A DNA stretch of 45,185 nt from UBA10677 sp045654245. GTDB lineage: Bacteria; Bacillota; Clostridia; Christensenellales; Pumilibacteraceae. Shown here piece by piece: positions 1-7,873 of this stretch. The notes beneath the pieces were generated by a model. It made no database searches. It saw only the letters and a list, made by a program, of their open reading frames with translations, and was not told the origin of the DNA. The position numbers were made by a program, and so were the translations under genes. The stretch's first letter is position 1; the number at the start of each line of letters is the position of its first letter. The DNA lies in assembly GCA_045654245.1 (NCBI GenBank), contig JAZOMX010000001.1, positions 1-45,185 on the forward strand, in the 5' to 3' direction.

Positions 1-110
1 ATAGAAAAACGCTTGGCGTTTTTCGGTTCGCGGTCGCAATTTAGCGACCAAGGGAAACGCAGTTTCCTGCCTTCCCGTAGGGGGGCTAACTGTCAACGAC
101 TTGGTATTTT
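1..110. repeat. Intergenic hairpin-rich direct repeat, copy 1
   Basis: This 110-bp unit recurs almost unchanged at 134-244. It contains three short inverted repeats in a row: AAAACGC/GCGTTTT near 6-21, GGTCGC/GCGACC near 32-49, and GGAAAC/GTTTCC near 52-67, followed by a G-run and a T-rich end. No convincing reading frame runs through it. The window starts at its first base, so the unit may extend further left. It could be an interspersed repeat family of this genome or a tandemly duplicated transcription-end element. I do not recognise the family. Confidence 0.85.
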
Positions 111-133
111 TTTTGCTAACCTCTCGTGATTAG

Positions 134-244
134 ATAGAAAAACGCTTGGCGTTTTTCGGTTCGCGGTCGCAATTTAGCGACCAAGGGAAACGCAGTTTCC
201 TGCTCTCCCGTAGGGGGGGCTAACTGTCAACGACTTGATATTTT
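134..244. repeat. Intergenic hairpin-rich direct repeat, copy 2
   Basis: This is the second copy of the unit at 1-110. It differs by a CT/TC swap near 205, one extra G in the G-run (seven instead of six), and a G-to-A change near 238. All three inverted repeats are preserved. The copies are separated by only 23 bp of unrelated sequence. Near-identity outside coding sequence points to recent duplication or selection on structure. Confidence 0.85.
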
Positions 245-282
245 CTACCTCTTGGGGGTAGATAGAAAAACTTGGGTTTTTC
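245..282. repeat. Partial or degenerate third hairpin unit
   Basis: After copy 2 come two more small inverted repeats: CTACC/GGTAG (245-249 and 257-261) and GAAAAAC/GTTTTTC (265-271 and 276-282). The second resembles the first hairpin of the 110-bp unit with its GC core removed, so it may be a decayed third copy or a separate terminator-like hairpin for whatever lies upstream of the window. The rest of 283-461 holds only the ATPase promoter and leader. Confidence 0.5.
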
Positions 283-314
283 ATATAATTACTTATGGAA
301 ATATATAAGTTTTC

Positions 315-343
315 TTGACACTAAAAGAAAAAAATGTTAAAAT
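315..343 (+). promoter_or_regulatory. Sigma-A-type promoter of the V-ATPase operon
   Basis: TTGACA at 315-320 and TAAAAT at 338-343 are separated by exactly 17 bp. Transcription would begin near 350, leaving a leader of about 110 nt before the first gene at 462. No other good promoter is seen before the next terminator at 7745, so it probably drives the whole seven-gene operon. Confidence 0.8.
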
Positions 344-378
344 AATCGTAGTATTAGCGGTGCATTTGGATATACTTT

Positions 379-415
379 GGGGAAATTGTGGATTGCAATA
401 AGGAGTTATTTCCCC
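379..415 (+). promoter_or_regulatory. Leader hairpin upstream of atpE
   Basis: GGGGAAAT (379-386) and ATTTCCCC (408-415) are perfect 8-nt complementary arms around a 21-nt loop inside the 5' untranslated region. The loop contains an AAGGAG sequence, but the real atpE ribosome site lies further on at about 447-454. No T-run follows, so it is not a terminator. It may affect mRNA stability; the function is unknown. Confidence 0.45.
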
Positions 416-461
416 CGCATTGCAAAGTCGTATTCTTTTTTATAGAAAAGGAGGAGTAATT

Positions 462-1070
462 ATGGAAATTCAACTTCAAGAATTGATTGACAAGATAAAA
501 AAAGACGGCGTAGAAGTTGCCGAGGCGGAGGCGAGCAATATTCTCGTTTCGGCGAAAGCGGAGGCTGAAAAAATCGTTGCGGACGCAAAGGCGCAGGCTG
601 AAAAACTGATTGCGAACGCGAAAGTCGAAATCGAGCGTATGACTAAATCGAGCGAAGAGGCTATTCGTCAAGCGGGACGAAACCTACTTATTTCGTTTAG
701 AGAGAGTGTAAATAAGCAATTAGAGGCTATTATCAGAGAAAAAGCCACCGAGTTTTATTCTTCCGACGACTTTATAAAAGTAATCGTTAGCGTAGTCGAG
801 GGCTGGGCAAACGAGCCTAACGCTGAGGATATAACCGTAATTTTGAGCAAGGAAGACTTGCAGTCGCTAGAAGAGGTTGCGCTTGACGCTTTACGTGACA
901 AGATGATTAAAGGTGTTATGCTTAAAGCAAGCGATAGCGTAAGCGGAGGATTCCGTATTGCGCTTAATAACGGAACTGCGTACTACGATTATTCGGCGGA
1001 TGCAGTAGTAGAGATGCTATCTAACTATTTAAGTCCTAAAATTACTGCGCTACTTAAAGAGGCTGAATAA
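462..1070 (+). CDS. atpE: V-type ATP synthase subunit E
   Basis: This 202-residue protein is the peripheral-stalk subunit E, which joins the catalytic A3B3 head to the membrane part of V/A-type ATPases. Residues 15-70 form the expected long charged, Ala/Glu/Lys-rich helix; the C-terminal half is a compact alpha/beta domain. I chose ATG 462 because AAAGGAGG sits about 8 nt upstream. A TTG at 420 would add 14 residues that include the ribosome site and is unlikely. It is the first gene of the operon, with one base between its stop and the next start. No separate subunit G partner is encoded nearby, as in chlamydial and spirochaete operons. Confidence 0.9.
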   Translation: MEIQLQELIDKIKKDGVEVAEAEASNILVSAKAEAEKIVADAKAQAEKLIANAKVEIERMTKSSEEAIRQAGRNLLISFRESVNKQLEAIIREKATEFYSSDDFIKVIVSVVEGWANEPNAEDITVILSKEDLQSLEEVALDALRDKMIKGVMLKASDSVSGGFRIALNNGTAYYDYSADAVVEMLSNYLSPKITALLKEAE

Positions 1071-1071
1071 G

Positions 1072-1629
1072 ATGGCGGAGTATTATCTAATTGCTCAACT
1101 GCCGTCGCTTGACGGATTGAGTGAAAACTCGCCCGTTCCGATTGCCGACGAGGAGTTTTTGGAACTGTGCCGACAGTTTTTAAGCAAAAAGGCGATGGCG
1201 GAGATAGAAAAAATAACGCTTTCTCCCTCGCTAAATTTTGATAAATCGAGTTCGGCGCTTATTAACGCGTGGAACGAAAACGAGCGGAATTTTAGGGTTG
1301 CGCTTGCCAAAGAGAGAGCGGAAAAAATGAACAAAACGCTTGACTTCGACGGCGGAGCAGTACCTATCGAGGTTGCTAGAGTTGCCTCGTCAGCCGTAGA
1401 GATAGAGAACCCGTTAGAGGCGGAGAAATTTCTTTTAGATTATAGGCTGAAGTTTTTGGAAGAGTTAAGACCGATAGATAGTTTTTCTAACGACTTTATC
1501 GCCTATTACGCCGTAAAACTTAAGTTGCTCTTGCGAATAAGGAAATTCGACGAGGCTAAAGGAAAAGAAGAATACGCTAGAATTTATAATTCAATTTTAC
1601 AAGGAGAGGGCTTGGAGGCTATACGATGA
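1072..1629 (+). CDS. DUF2764 family protein of V-ATPase operon (subunit C-like)
   Basis: The 185-residue protein starts with a YYLIAQLPSL segment, the N-terminal signature of DUF2764 proteins. These occur only as the second gene of E-A-B-D-I-K type V-ATPase operons (Chlamydia, spirochaetes, Bacteroidetes) and are thought to replace subunit C, the central-stalk socket on the rotor ring. It is acidic and helical with no membrane segment. Its position between E and A supports the assignment. Its stop overlaps the atpA start (ATGA), suggesting translational coupling. The family call rests on the N-terminus, length and context; the subunit C role is inference. Confidence 0.8.
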   Translation: MAEYYLIAQLPSLDGLSENSPVPIADEEFLELCRQFLSKKAMAEIEKITLSPSLNFDKSSSALINAWNENERNFRVALAKERAEKMNKTLDFDGGAVPIEVARVASSAVEIENPLEAEKFLLDYRLKFLEELRPIDSFSNDFIAYYAVKLKLLLRIRKFDEAKGKEEYARIYNSILQGEGLEAIR

Positions 1630-3395
1630 CCGAAAATATAGGAAAGGTTGTAAGTATTAATGGAAACTTAGTGTCGGTAGAATTTACCGGTAGCGTTTCT
1701 ATGAACGAAATATGTTTCGTGCAAGTTGACGATACCGCGCTTAAGAGCGAGGTAATCCGTATAAGAGGCAATATCGCTCAAATTCAGGTTTACGAAATGA
1801 CGGGCGGAATTAAGTGCGGAGATAAGGTAACCTTTACGGGCGAAATGCTTTCCGCTGAATTAGGTCCGGGATTACTTGGACAAATTTACGACGGCTTGCA
1901 AAATCCGCTACCCGTGTTAGCGCAAAAAGCGGGTTGGTTTTTGGAGAGAGGTAACTACGCCGACGGACTTAACGCTGAGAAGAAATGGGAGTTTACCCCC
2001 ACCGTTAAAGTTGGCGATACTTTGCGTGTCGGCGAGTATATCGGAACGGTTTTAGAGGGTGCGTTTACGCATAAGATTTTTATTCCTTTTTACTTGCTTG
2101 GCACTTATACCGTAAAATCAATAGTGGAAAAAGGCGAATACACGGTAAAGGAAACGGTTGCGGTAATTACCGACGAGCGTGGACGAGAAGTTAGCGTCAC
2201 TATGTCGTTTAAGTGGCCCGTTAAGCGTGCGATTAAGTGTTATAGCGAGCGTTTAGCGCCTAGCGAGACTATGGAGACTAAAGTTCGCGTAGTCGATTCG
2301 TTATTCCCCGTAGCGAAGGGCGGAACTTACTGTACCCCCGGACCTTTCGGAGCAGGAAAAACGGTGTTGCAACACACGACATCAAAGTATGCCGACGTGG
2401 ATATCGTTATTATCGCAGCGTGCGGAGAGCGTGCCGGCGAGGTTGTAGAAACGATTACCGAATTCCCTGAACTAATCGACCCAAAGACTGGGCGTTCGCT
2501 TATGGAGCGTACGATTATTATATGTAACACTTCGTCAATGCCCGTTGCCTCCAGAGAGGCGTCCGTTTATACTTCCGTTACTCTTGCGGAATACTATCGT
2601 CAAATGGGCTTGCACGTTCTACTTCTTGCCGATTCGACTTCTCGTTGGGCGCAAGCGTTAAGAGAAATGTCGGGACGACTTGAAGAAATTCCCGGCGAAG
2701 AGGCTTTCCCTGCGTACCTAGAGTCGTATATAGCGGCGTTCTACGAAAGAGCGGGATTCGTTCGTTTGCCAGATGGAAACACGGGTTCGGTAACGATTGG
2801 CGGAACCGTTTCGCCTGCAGGTGGTAACTTCGAAGAGCCCGTAACCCAAGCAACGCTAAAAGTCGTAGGAGCGTTCCACGGTCTATCCCGTGAGCGTTCG
2901 GACGCAAGAAAATATCCTGCAATCGACCCGCTAATTTCGTGGTCGAAATACAAAACCGTTATTGACGGAAAGAAGTCGGAGTACTGCAAAAATATTCTCC
3001 ACCGCGGTAGTGAAATTAACGCAATGATGAAAGTCGTTGGCGAAGAGGGAACTTTGATTTCCGATTACACGCTATACCTAAAATCGGAAATGCTAGACGC
3101 GGTATATTTGCAACAAAACTCGTTTGACTTAACGGACGCTAACTGCGGTACGGCAAGACAAAAGTACGTTACGGATAAACTTATTCGCGTACTTGGTAGT
3201 GAATATGATTTAGTGGCTAAAGATGATGCTCGTTCGTTCTTTAACGGTATGCGCCAAAGATTTATAGACTGGAACTATACCGAGTTTTTAAGTAAAGAGT
3301 TCGCTAGCGCTGAAAGTGAGATTGACGCGCTTTACGAGAAAGGAAAGGGTAAACTAACGCCCGACGCCGAGCGGTTGCTAAAGGACGGTGAATAA
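1626..3395 (+). CDS. atpA: V-type ATP synthase catalytic subunit A
   Basis: This 589-residue catalytic subunit hydrolyses or makes ATP in the A3B3 head. The P-loop GPFGAGKT lies near residues 239-246. Further V/A-type hallmarks are the non-homologous insert around residues 110-190, the ACGERAGEV segment and the SRWAQALRE motif. Length matches the family (about 580-600). It overlaps the preceding stop by four bases and is followed after two bases by atpB. Nothing suggests truncation. Confidence 0.97.
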   Translation: MTENIGKVVSINGNLVSVEFTGSVSMNEICFVQVDDTALKSEVIRIRGNIAQIQVYEMTGGIKCGDKVTFTGEMLSAELGPGLLGQIYDGLQNPLPVLAQKAGWFLERGNYADGLNAEKKWEFTPTVKVGDTLRVGEYIGTVLEGAFTHKIFIPFYLLGTYTVKSIVEKGEYTVKETVAVITDERGREVSVTMSFKWPVKRAIKCYSERLAPSETMETKVRVVDSLFPVAKGGTYCTPGPFGAGKTVLQHTTSKYADVDIVIIAACGERAGEVVETITEFPELIDPKTGRSLMERTIIICNTSSMPVASREASVYTSVTLAEYYRQMGLHVLLLADSTSRWAQALREMSGRLEEIPGEEAFPAYLESYIAAFYERAGFVRLPDGNTGSVTIGGTVSPAGGNFEEPVTQATLKVVGAFHGLSRERSDARKYPAIDPLISWSKYKTVIDGKKSEYCKNILHRGSEINAMMKVVGEEGTLISDYTLYLKSEMLDAVYLQQNSFDLTDANCGTARQKYVTDKLIRVLGSEYDLVAKDDARSFFNGMRQRFIDWNYTEFLSKEFASAESEIDALYEKGKGKLTPDAERLLKDGE

Positions 3396-3397
3396 CA

Positions 3398-4693
3398 ATG
3401 AATAAAATTTACAATAGAATTGAATCCATCGTCGGCAACGTAATTACTGTAAGAGCGAACGACGTTAGATATAACGAACTCGCTCAAATCAATACCCGTT
3501 TTGGAAAATCGCTAGCGCAAGTAAATAAAATCGACGGAGACTTGGTTTCCTTGCAAGTTTTTGCGGGTGGACAAGGAATTTCCACGGGCGACGAAATTCG
3601 CTTTTTAGGTAGAGAAATGAGAGTGTCGTTCAGTAACGACCTCTTGGGACGCATTTTCAACGGTTCGGGCGAGCCTAGAGATAAAGGTCCAGCCCTTACC
3701 GAGAATATGAAAAATATCGGTGGACCTTCGGTAAACCCGACAAAGCGTATTTTGGCTAACCGAATGATGAGAACGAATATTCCTATGATTGATATGTTCA
3801 ACACTTTGGTCATTTCTCAAAAGTTGCCTATTTTCTCTATTTCGGGAGAGCCGTACAACCAACTTCTTGCTCGTATCGCAATGCAAGCCGAGGCTGACGT
3901 AATCGTGCTTGGCGGTATGGGACTTAAGTACGACGACTTCCTATACTTTAAGGAAGAACTCTCGAAAGGTGGAGCGCTTTGCAAAACGGTAATGTTTATT
4001 CATACCGCGTCCGACCCCACCGTTGAGTGTATGATGATACCCGATATGTCGCTTGCGGTAGCGGAACAGTTCGCTTTGCAGAACAAGGACGTGCTAGTTC
4101 TTCTAACCGATATGACGAACTTTGCGGACGCAATGAAAGAAATTGCTATTACTCAAGAGCAAGTTCCTTCTAACCGTGGATATCCGGGCGACCTATACTC
4201 GCAACTAGCCTCCCGTTACGAAAAGGCGGTTGACTTTGCCGACTCGGGTTCGGTTACCGTACTAGCGGTAACGACTATGCCCGGCGACGACGTAACGCAC
4301 CCCGTACCCGACAACACCGGTTATATTACGGAAGGGCAGTATTACCTAAAGGGCGGTCGTATCGAGCCGTTCGGTTCGCTATCAAGACTAAAACAAAACG
4401 TAAACGGCAAAACGAGAAAAGACCACCGCGCGCTTATGGACGCAATGATTCGTATGTATTCTGCGTACAAAGAAACGCTCGAGAAGAAGAATATGGGCTT
4501 TTCAATGAGCCGTTGGGATGAAAAATTATTGACCTATGGCGAACTGTTTGAGAGCAAAATGATGGACCTTTCGGTTGATTTGTCTCTCGAAGACTCCTTG
4601 GATTTAGGATGGGAAATTTTAGCGACCTGTTTCAATAGAGACGAAACCGGAATCAAAACTGACCTTATCGACGAATTCTGGCCTAAAGCGTAA
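3398..4693 (+). CDS. atpB: V-type ATP synthase subunit B
   Basis: This 431-residue subunit alternates with subunit A in the catalytic hexamer and contributes to the nucleotide interface without catalysing hydrolysis. As expected, the P-loop position is degenerate: SGEPYNQLL at residues 149-157 replaces GxxGxGKT. Other conserved parts are the ADVIVLGGMG segment near 165-174 and the SRYEKA stretch. It is shorter than typical Clostridium or Enterococcus B subunits (about 460), mainly at the C-terminus, similar to the chlamydial type. The ribosome site is weak (GGTG), consistent with coupling to atpA two bases upstream. Confidence 0.96.
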   Translation: MNKIYNRIESIVGNVITVRANDVRYNELAQINTRFGKSLAQVNKIDGDLVSLQVFAGGQGISTGDEIRFLGREMRVSFSNDLLGRIFNGSGEPRDKGPALTENMKNIGGPSVNPTKRILANRMMRTNIPMIDMFNTLVISQKLPIFSISGEPYNQLLARIAMQAEADVIVLGGMGLKYDDFLYFKEELSKGGALCKTVMFIHTASDPTVECMMIPDMSLAVAEQFALQNKDVLVLLTDMTNFADAMKEIAITQEQVPSNRGYPGDLYSQLASRYEKAVDFADSGSVTVLAVTTMPGDDVTHPVPDNTGYITEGQYYLKGGRIEPFGSLSRLKQNVNGKTRKDHRALMDAMIRMYSAYKETLEKKNMGFSMSRWDEKLLTYGELFESKMMDLSVDLSLEDSLDLGWEILATCFNRDETGIKTDLIDEFWPKA

Positions 4694-4707
4694 GGAGGAA
4701 ATCAGTT

Positions 4708-5340
4708 TTGGCAAAAATCAAATTAACTAAAAACGAGTTAAAGGTACAAAAGGACGCCCTTAAAATGTACCGTAGATATTTGCCGACTCTAACACTTAAA
4801 AAACAACAACTCCAAATGGAAATCCGTACTATCGAGGCTAGAGCGGATGCCGTCAGAGCCGAAAAGGCGGAGAAGGAACGCTCGTTTGGCGACTGGATAG
4901 CCGTCTTTAGCGAGAGAGACGCTTTCCCTCACGGCGTAGTTACCGTTAGCAATATTAAAAAAGGCGTGGGTAATATCGCTGGAGTTGAAATTCCGACCTT
5001 TGAGGGCGCGGATTTTTCTCGGGGCGATTACGATTTATATTCGACACCGCTTTGGGTGGATATAGCGTCGAATCATATTGAGAAAGTAATAGCGTTAGAT
5101 TTAGAGGCGGAAGTGTTAGACGAACAAGTTAGGCTTTTGGAGAAAGAACTTCTTGCGACTTCGCAAAGAGTTAATTTGTTCGAGAAGGTAAAAATTCCTG
5201 AAACTCAAGAAAATATTAAAAAGATATCTATTTACCTAGCGGATTTGCAGGTTAGCGCAGTCGTGCGTTCCAAGATTTCTAAACGCAAAATCGCAACTCG
5301 TCCTACTAGGCCTAGTCAAGAGGAGGTTTATTCCTTATGA
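4708..5340 (+). CDS. atpD: V-type ATP synthase subunit D
   Basis: This 210-residue central rotor-shaft subunit forms two long antiparallel helices inside the A3B3 hexamer. The N-terminal pattern LTKNELK...RRYLPTLTLKKQQLQ and a C-terminal basic helix (SKISKRKIA) fit the family. The start is TTG at 4708, preceded by AAGGAGGA at 4692-4699; no better ATG is in frame. Its stop overlaps the atpI start. The usual rotor partner subunit F is not encoded in the operon. Confidence 0.93.
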   Translation: MAKIKLTKNELKVQKDALKMYRRYLPTLTLKKQQLQMEIRTIEARADAVRAEKAEKERSFGDWIAVFSERDAFPHGVVTVSNIKKGVGNIAGVEIPTFEGADFSRGDYDLYSTPLWVDIASNHIEKVIALDLEAEVLDEQVRLLEKELLATSQRVNLFEKVKIPETQENIKKISIYLADLQVSAVVRSKISKRKIATRPTRPSQEEVYSL

Positions 5341-7250
5341 TAGTGCCGATGAAAAAAGTGTCGCTTATTATTCCTTGCGACGAAAAGGTGAGAGCGCTTA
5401 AACGACTTCGCAAACTAGGAATAGTCCATATTGAAATTACCGAGGGGCAAGGACAGAAACTCGCGGATTTGCGAGAGAAGATAGACTTGCTTGAAAAGGC
5501 AATCTTCGTTATGGGTAAAAACGATAAGGTAGAGCAAAAGCAAGTAGGCGATAGCGAGGCTACGAGCGTTGCGAATAAAATCTACGACTTAACGGAAGAA
5601 AAGAAAAAATGCCAAGCGGAAAAGACGACTCTAGATTTGCAACTTAATAAGTTAAAATCTTGGGGCGACTTTGACCCGATAGAAATCGAGGGTTTGGTAG
5701 AAAAAGGTGTTTCCGTTTCGTTTTACGAGATGCCGAGAGCCGAATATCAGGCGCTAGGCGAGGGAGTAACGACGGTACTACTTTCTTCTAAGAAATCCAC
5801 CGTTAAAGTTATGCTTGTAAAAACGGGAGCAGAGGGCGAAGAAGAAATTCTTTCGGCAATCGAAGTTTACCGTTTGGAATTGCCAAGCGAGTCCACTTTC
5901 AAAATGCGAGAGCGCATTTGCGCTTTGGACGAAAGAATAAGCGGAATAGACGGCGAAATAACGGGCTATGCGGTTTATTTAAAGAGCATTAAAAACGCAA
6001 TTGCGTCGCTAAAAAAGGAAGTTGAATTCGAGATTTATGCGACGGGTATGCAGGAAGAAAATCTTTCCAAAGACGAGAATTCTTCTTACTCGCTTTCGTA
6101 CTTTAACGGTTTCGTAGAGGTTGAAAATCTTGACAAACTCAAAAAGACGGCGAGTGAAAATTCGTGGGGATTGTTCGTAGAAGACCCGAGTGAGGGCGAC
6201 GATATCCCGACCAAACTGAAAAACAACAAGTTCGTAAGTTTGATTTATCCGCTAACCGACTTTTTGGGTACGGTGCCCGGATATTTTGAATACGATATAT
6301 CCGGTTGGTTTTTAGGATTTATACTGTTATTCTTCGGAATAATTTTCGGCGACGGTGGATACGGCTTGCTTATACTTGCCGTGGCTCTCGTGCCGATAGT
6401 CAAATCGCTGATTGCAAAAAAACCGATATTACCGGCGTTTTTACTTATTGCGCTGTTTGGACTGTCAACGATGCTGTGGGGAATGCTGACTTGCACTTGG
6501 TTCGGACTTACGCCCGAGTATTTACCCGAGTGGCTAAAGAGTTTGTCAATCCCCGTAATTTCCAACGTGTATAGCGATAAGATTTGGAGTTTGCCGTGGA
6601 CGGCGGAGGGCGTAGGACTTACTACGGCGCAGAATTTACAGATATTCTGTTTCACGCTTGCGCTCGTTCAACTGTCGGTAGCGCATATTAAAGGTGCGGT
6701 GCGTAACGGAAAATCGCTAAAAATGCTGGGCGATATAGGCTCGATACTACAACTAATCGGTATTTACTATCTAGTATTAAGTTTCGTAGTAAATTCCACC
6801 GTGTTTAGTTTTAGTTTAGTGTTAGGCGGTATTCCCGTTGGAACGGTAAGTATCTTGTCTATTGCGCTCGGATTTGCGTTAAGTTTCGTCTTTTCCAACT
6901 ATGAGGGCAGTATAGTAAAATCTATTTTGACTAGTTTGACGAATATAGTTTCCGTTTTGCTCGGCGTAGTCAACGTTTTCTCGGATATCGTTTCGTATAT
7001 TCGACTTTGGGCGGTGGGCCTTGCGGGTGCTGCGATATCTGCAACCGTAAACGAACTAGCGTCTCCAATGCTCGGTAACTTTATGTTTATGATAATCGCT
7101 ATCGTTTTACTAGTGTTCGGACACGGACTAAATATGATTTTAAACATACTTTCCGTTATCGTACACGGAATAAGACTTAATACGCTAGAGTTCTCGTCGC
7201 ACCTAGATATGTCGTGGAGCGGAAGAAAGTTTAAGCCCTTCACGGAATAG
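5337..7250 (+). CDS. atpI: V-type ATP synthase subunit I (a-like membrane stator)
   Basis: This 637-residue membrane stator forms the ion half-channels against the K-ring. Residues 1 to about 315 are hydrophilic with coiled-coil stretches and form the cytoplasmic arm that binds the peripheral stalks. From about 320 onward there are six to eight hydrophobic helices, including the conserved FGDGGYG segment after the first helix and the SYIRLWAVGLAGAAIS helix, which carries the essential arginine facing the rotor carboxylate. Start ATG 5337 follows GAGGAGGT and overlaps the atpD stop; a second in-frame ATG lies four codons later. Confidence 0.94.
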   Translation: MIVPMKKVSLIIPCDEKVRALKRLRKLGIVHIEITEGQGQKLADLREKIDLLEKAIFVMGKNDKVEQKQVGDSEATSVANKIYDLTEEKKKCQAEKTTLDLQLNKLKSWGDFDPIEIEGLVEKGVSVSFYEMPRAEYQALGEGVTTVLLSSKKSTVKVMLVKTGAEGEEEILSAIEVYRLELPSESTFKMRERICALDERISGIDGEITGYAVYLKSIKNAIASLKKEVEFEIYATGMQEENLSKDENSSYSLSYFNGFVEVENLDKLKKTASENSWGLFVEDPSEGDDIPTKLKNNKFVSLIYPLTDFLGTVPGYFEYDISGWFLGFILLFFGIIFGDGGYGLLILAVALVPIVKSLIAKKPILPAFLLIALFGLSTMLWGMLTCTWFGLTPEYLPEWLKSLSIPVISNVYSDKIWSLPWTAEGVGLTTAQNLQIFCFTLALVQLSVAHIKGAVRNGKSLKMLGDIGSILQLIGIYYLVLSFVVNSTVFSFSLVLGGIPVGTVSILSIALGFALSFVFSNYEGSIVKSILTSLTNIVSVLLGVVNVFSDIVSYIRLWAVGLAGAAISATVNELASPMLGNFMFMIIAIVLLVFGHGLNMILNILSVIVHGIRLNTLEFSSHLDMSWSGRKFKPFTE

Positions 7251-7296
7251 GTTCAACGAAAGATTTTAAAAAGAATTATTTATAAGGAGAAATATT

Positions 7297-7722
7297 ATGA
7301 ATTTAGGATTATTAGCAACCGCATTAGTTATGGGTATTGCGGCAATAGGTTCGGCAATAGGTATCGGTATTGCAGGTCAAGCGTCAATCGGCTCTTGGAA
7401 AAAGTGCTACGCTAACAACAAGGCTGCGCCCTTTATTCTTACCGTTTTTGCAGGTGCGCCCCTTACTCAAACGATTTACGGTTTTCTTTTGATGCAACAA
7501 ATGAAAGGTTCGACTGCCGACCCCGCGTTCTTGCTCGGCTTGGGTATTGCATCTGGTATTGCGATGGCTCTATCTGCAGTTTTCCAAGGTAAAGCAGGCG
7601 CTGCCGGCGCTGACGCTTTGGCTGAAACGGGTAAAGGTTTTTCGCAGTACATTACCGTAGTAGGTCTTTGCGAAACGGTTGCGTTGTTTGCGCTCGTATT
7701 CAGTATGGTTGCGCTCGCATAA
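7297..7722 (+). CDS. atpK: V-type ATP synthase subunit K, predicted Na+-binding rotor ring
   Basis: This 141-residue double-hairpin proteolipid has four membrane helices (about 3-25, 47-68, 78-100, 118-140). The helix-2 pattern T57-Q58-x-x-Y61, Q97 in a FQGK segment, and carboxylate E126 in GLCETVALF match the Na+ ligands known in Enterococcus hirae NtpK (T64, Q65, Y68, Q110, E139). Only the second hairpin carries a carboxylate, as in other V-type rings. The sequence therefore predicts a sodium-coupled enzyme. It lies 46 bp after atpI with its own AAGGAG site, which suits higher expression of a multi-copy ring subunit, and ends the operon before a terminator. Confidence 0.95.
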   Translation: MNLGLLATALVMGIAAIGSAIGIGIAGQASIGSWKKCYANNKAAPFILTVFAGAPLTQTIYGFLLMQQMKGSTADPAFLLGLGIASGIAMALSAVFQGKAGAAGADALAETGKGFSQYITVVGLCETVALFALVFSMVALA

Positions 7723-7744
7723 AACTCGCATAAACATTATCTAA

Positions 7745-7786
7745 TAAAAAAGAACGGGTATCACTACTCGCTCTTTTTTCTTTTTA
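7745..7786 (+). terminator. Intrinsic terminator of V-ATPase operon
   Basis: An A-rich left arm (7746-7760) pairs with a right arm ending in CTCTTTTTT (about 7765-7779), with a TCAC loop and one mismatch, followed by more T residues. It starts 23 bp after the atpK stop. Confidence 0.8.
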
Positions 7787-7814
7787 AATATATTTATATT
7801 TTATACAAAAGGCG

Positions 7815-7843
7815 TTGAAAAAATTGTGCGGGTGTGTTATAAT
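7815..7843 (+). promoter_or_regulatory. Promoter of the sugar isomerase-like gene
   Basis: TTGAAA (7815-7820), 17-bp spacer, TATAAT (7838-7843). Expected start of transcription is near 7850, giving a very short leader before ATG 7874. The promoter directly follows the V-ATPase terminator, so this gene is a separate unit. Confidence 0.8.
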
Positions 7844-7873
7844 AATGAAAATGCAATTAAAAAGGAGCCTGAT

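Noticed and set aside
1..282. CRISPR array at the left edge
   Set aside because: Only two 110-bp units separated by 23 bp, with internal hairpins; no series of short repeats and regular spacers, and no cas genes.
420..461. Earlier start (TTG 420) for subunit E
   Set aside because: It would place the AAAGGAGG ribosome site inside the coding region and add residues not expected in the family.
3827..3870. Loss of the P-loop in V-ATPase subunit B as a defect
   Set aside because: A degenerate P-loop is normal in B subunits, which do not catalyse ATP hydrolysis.
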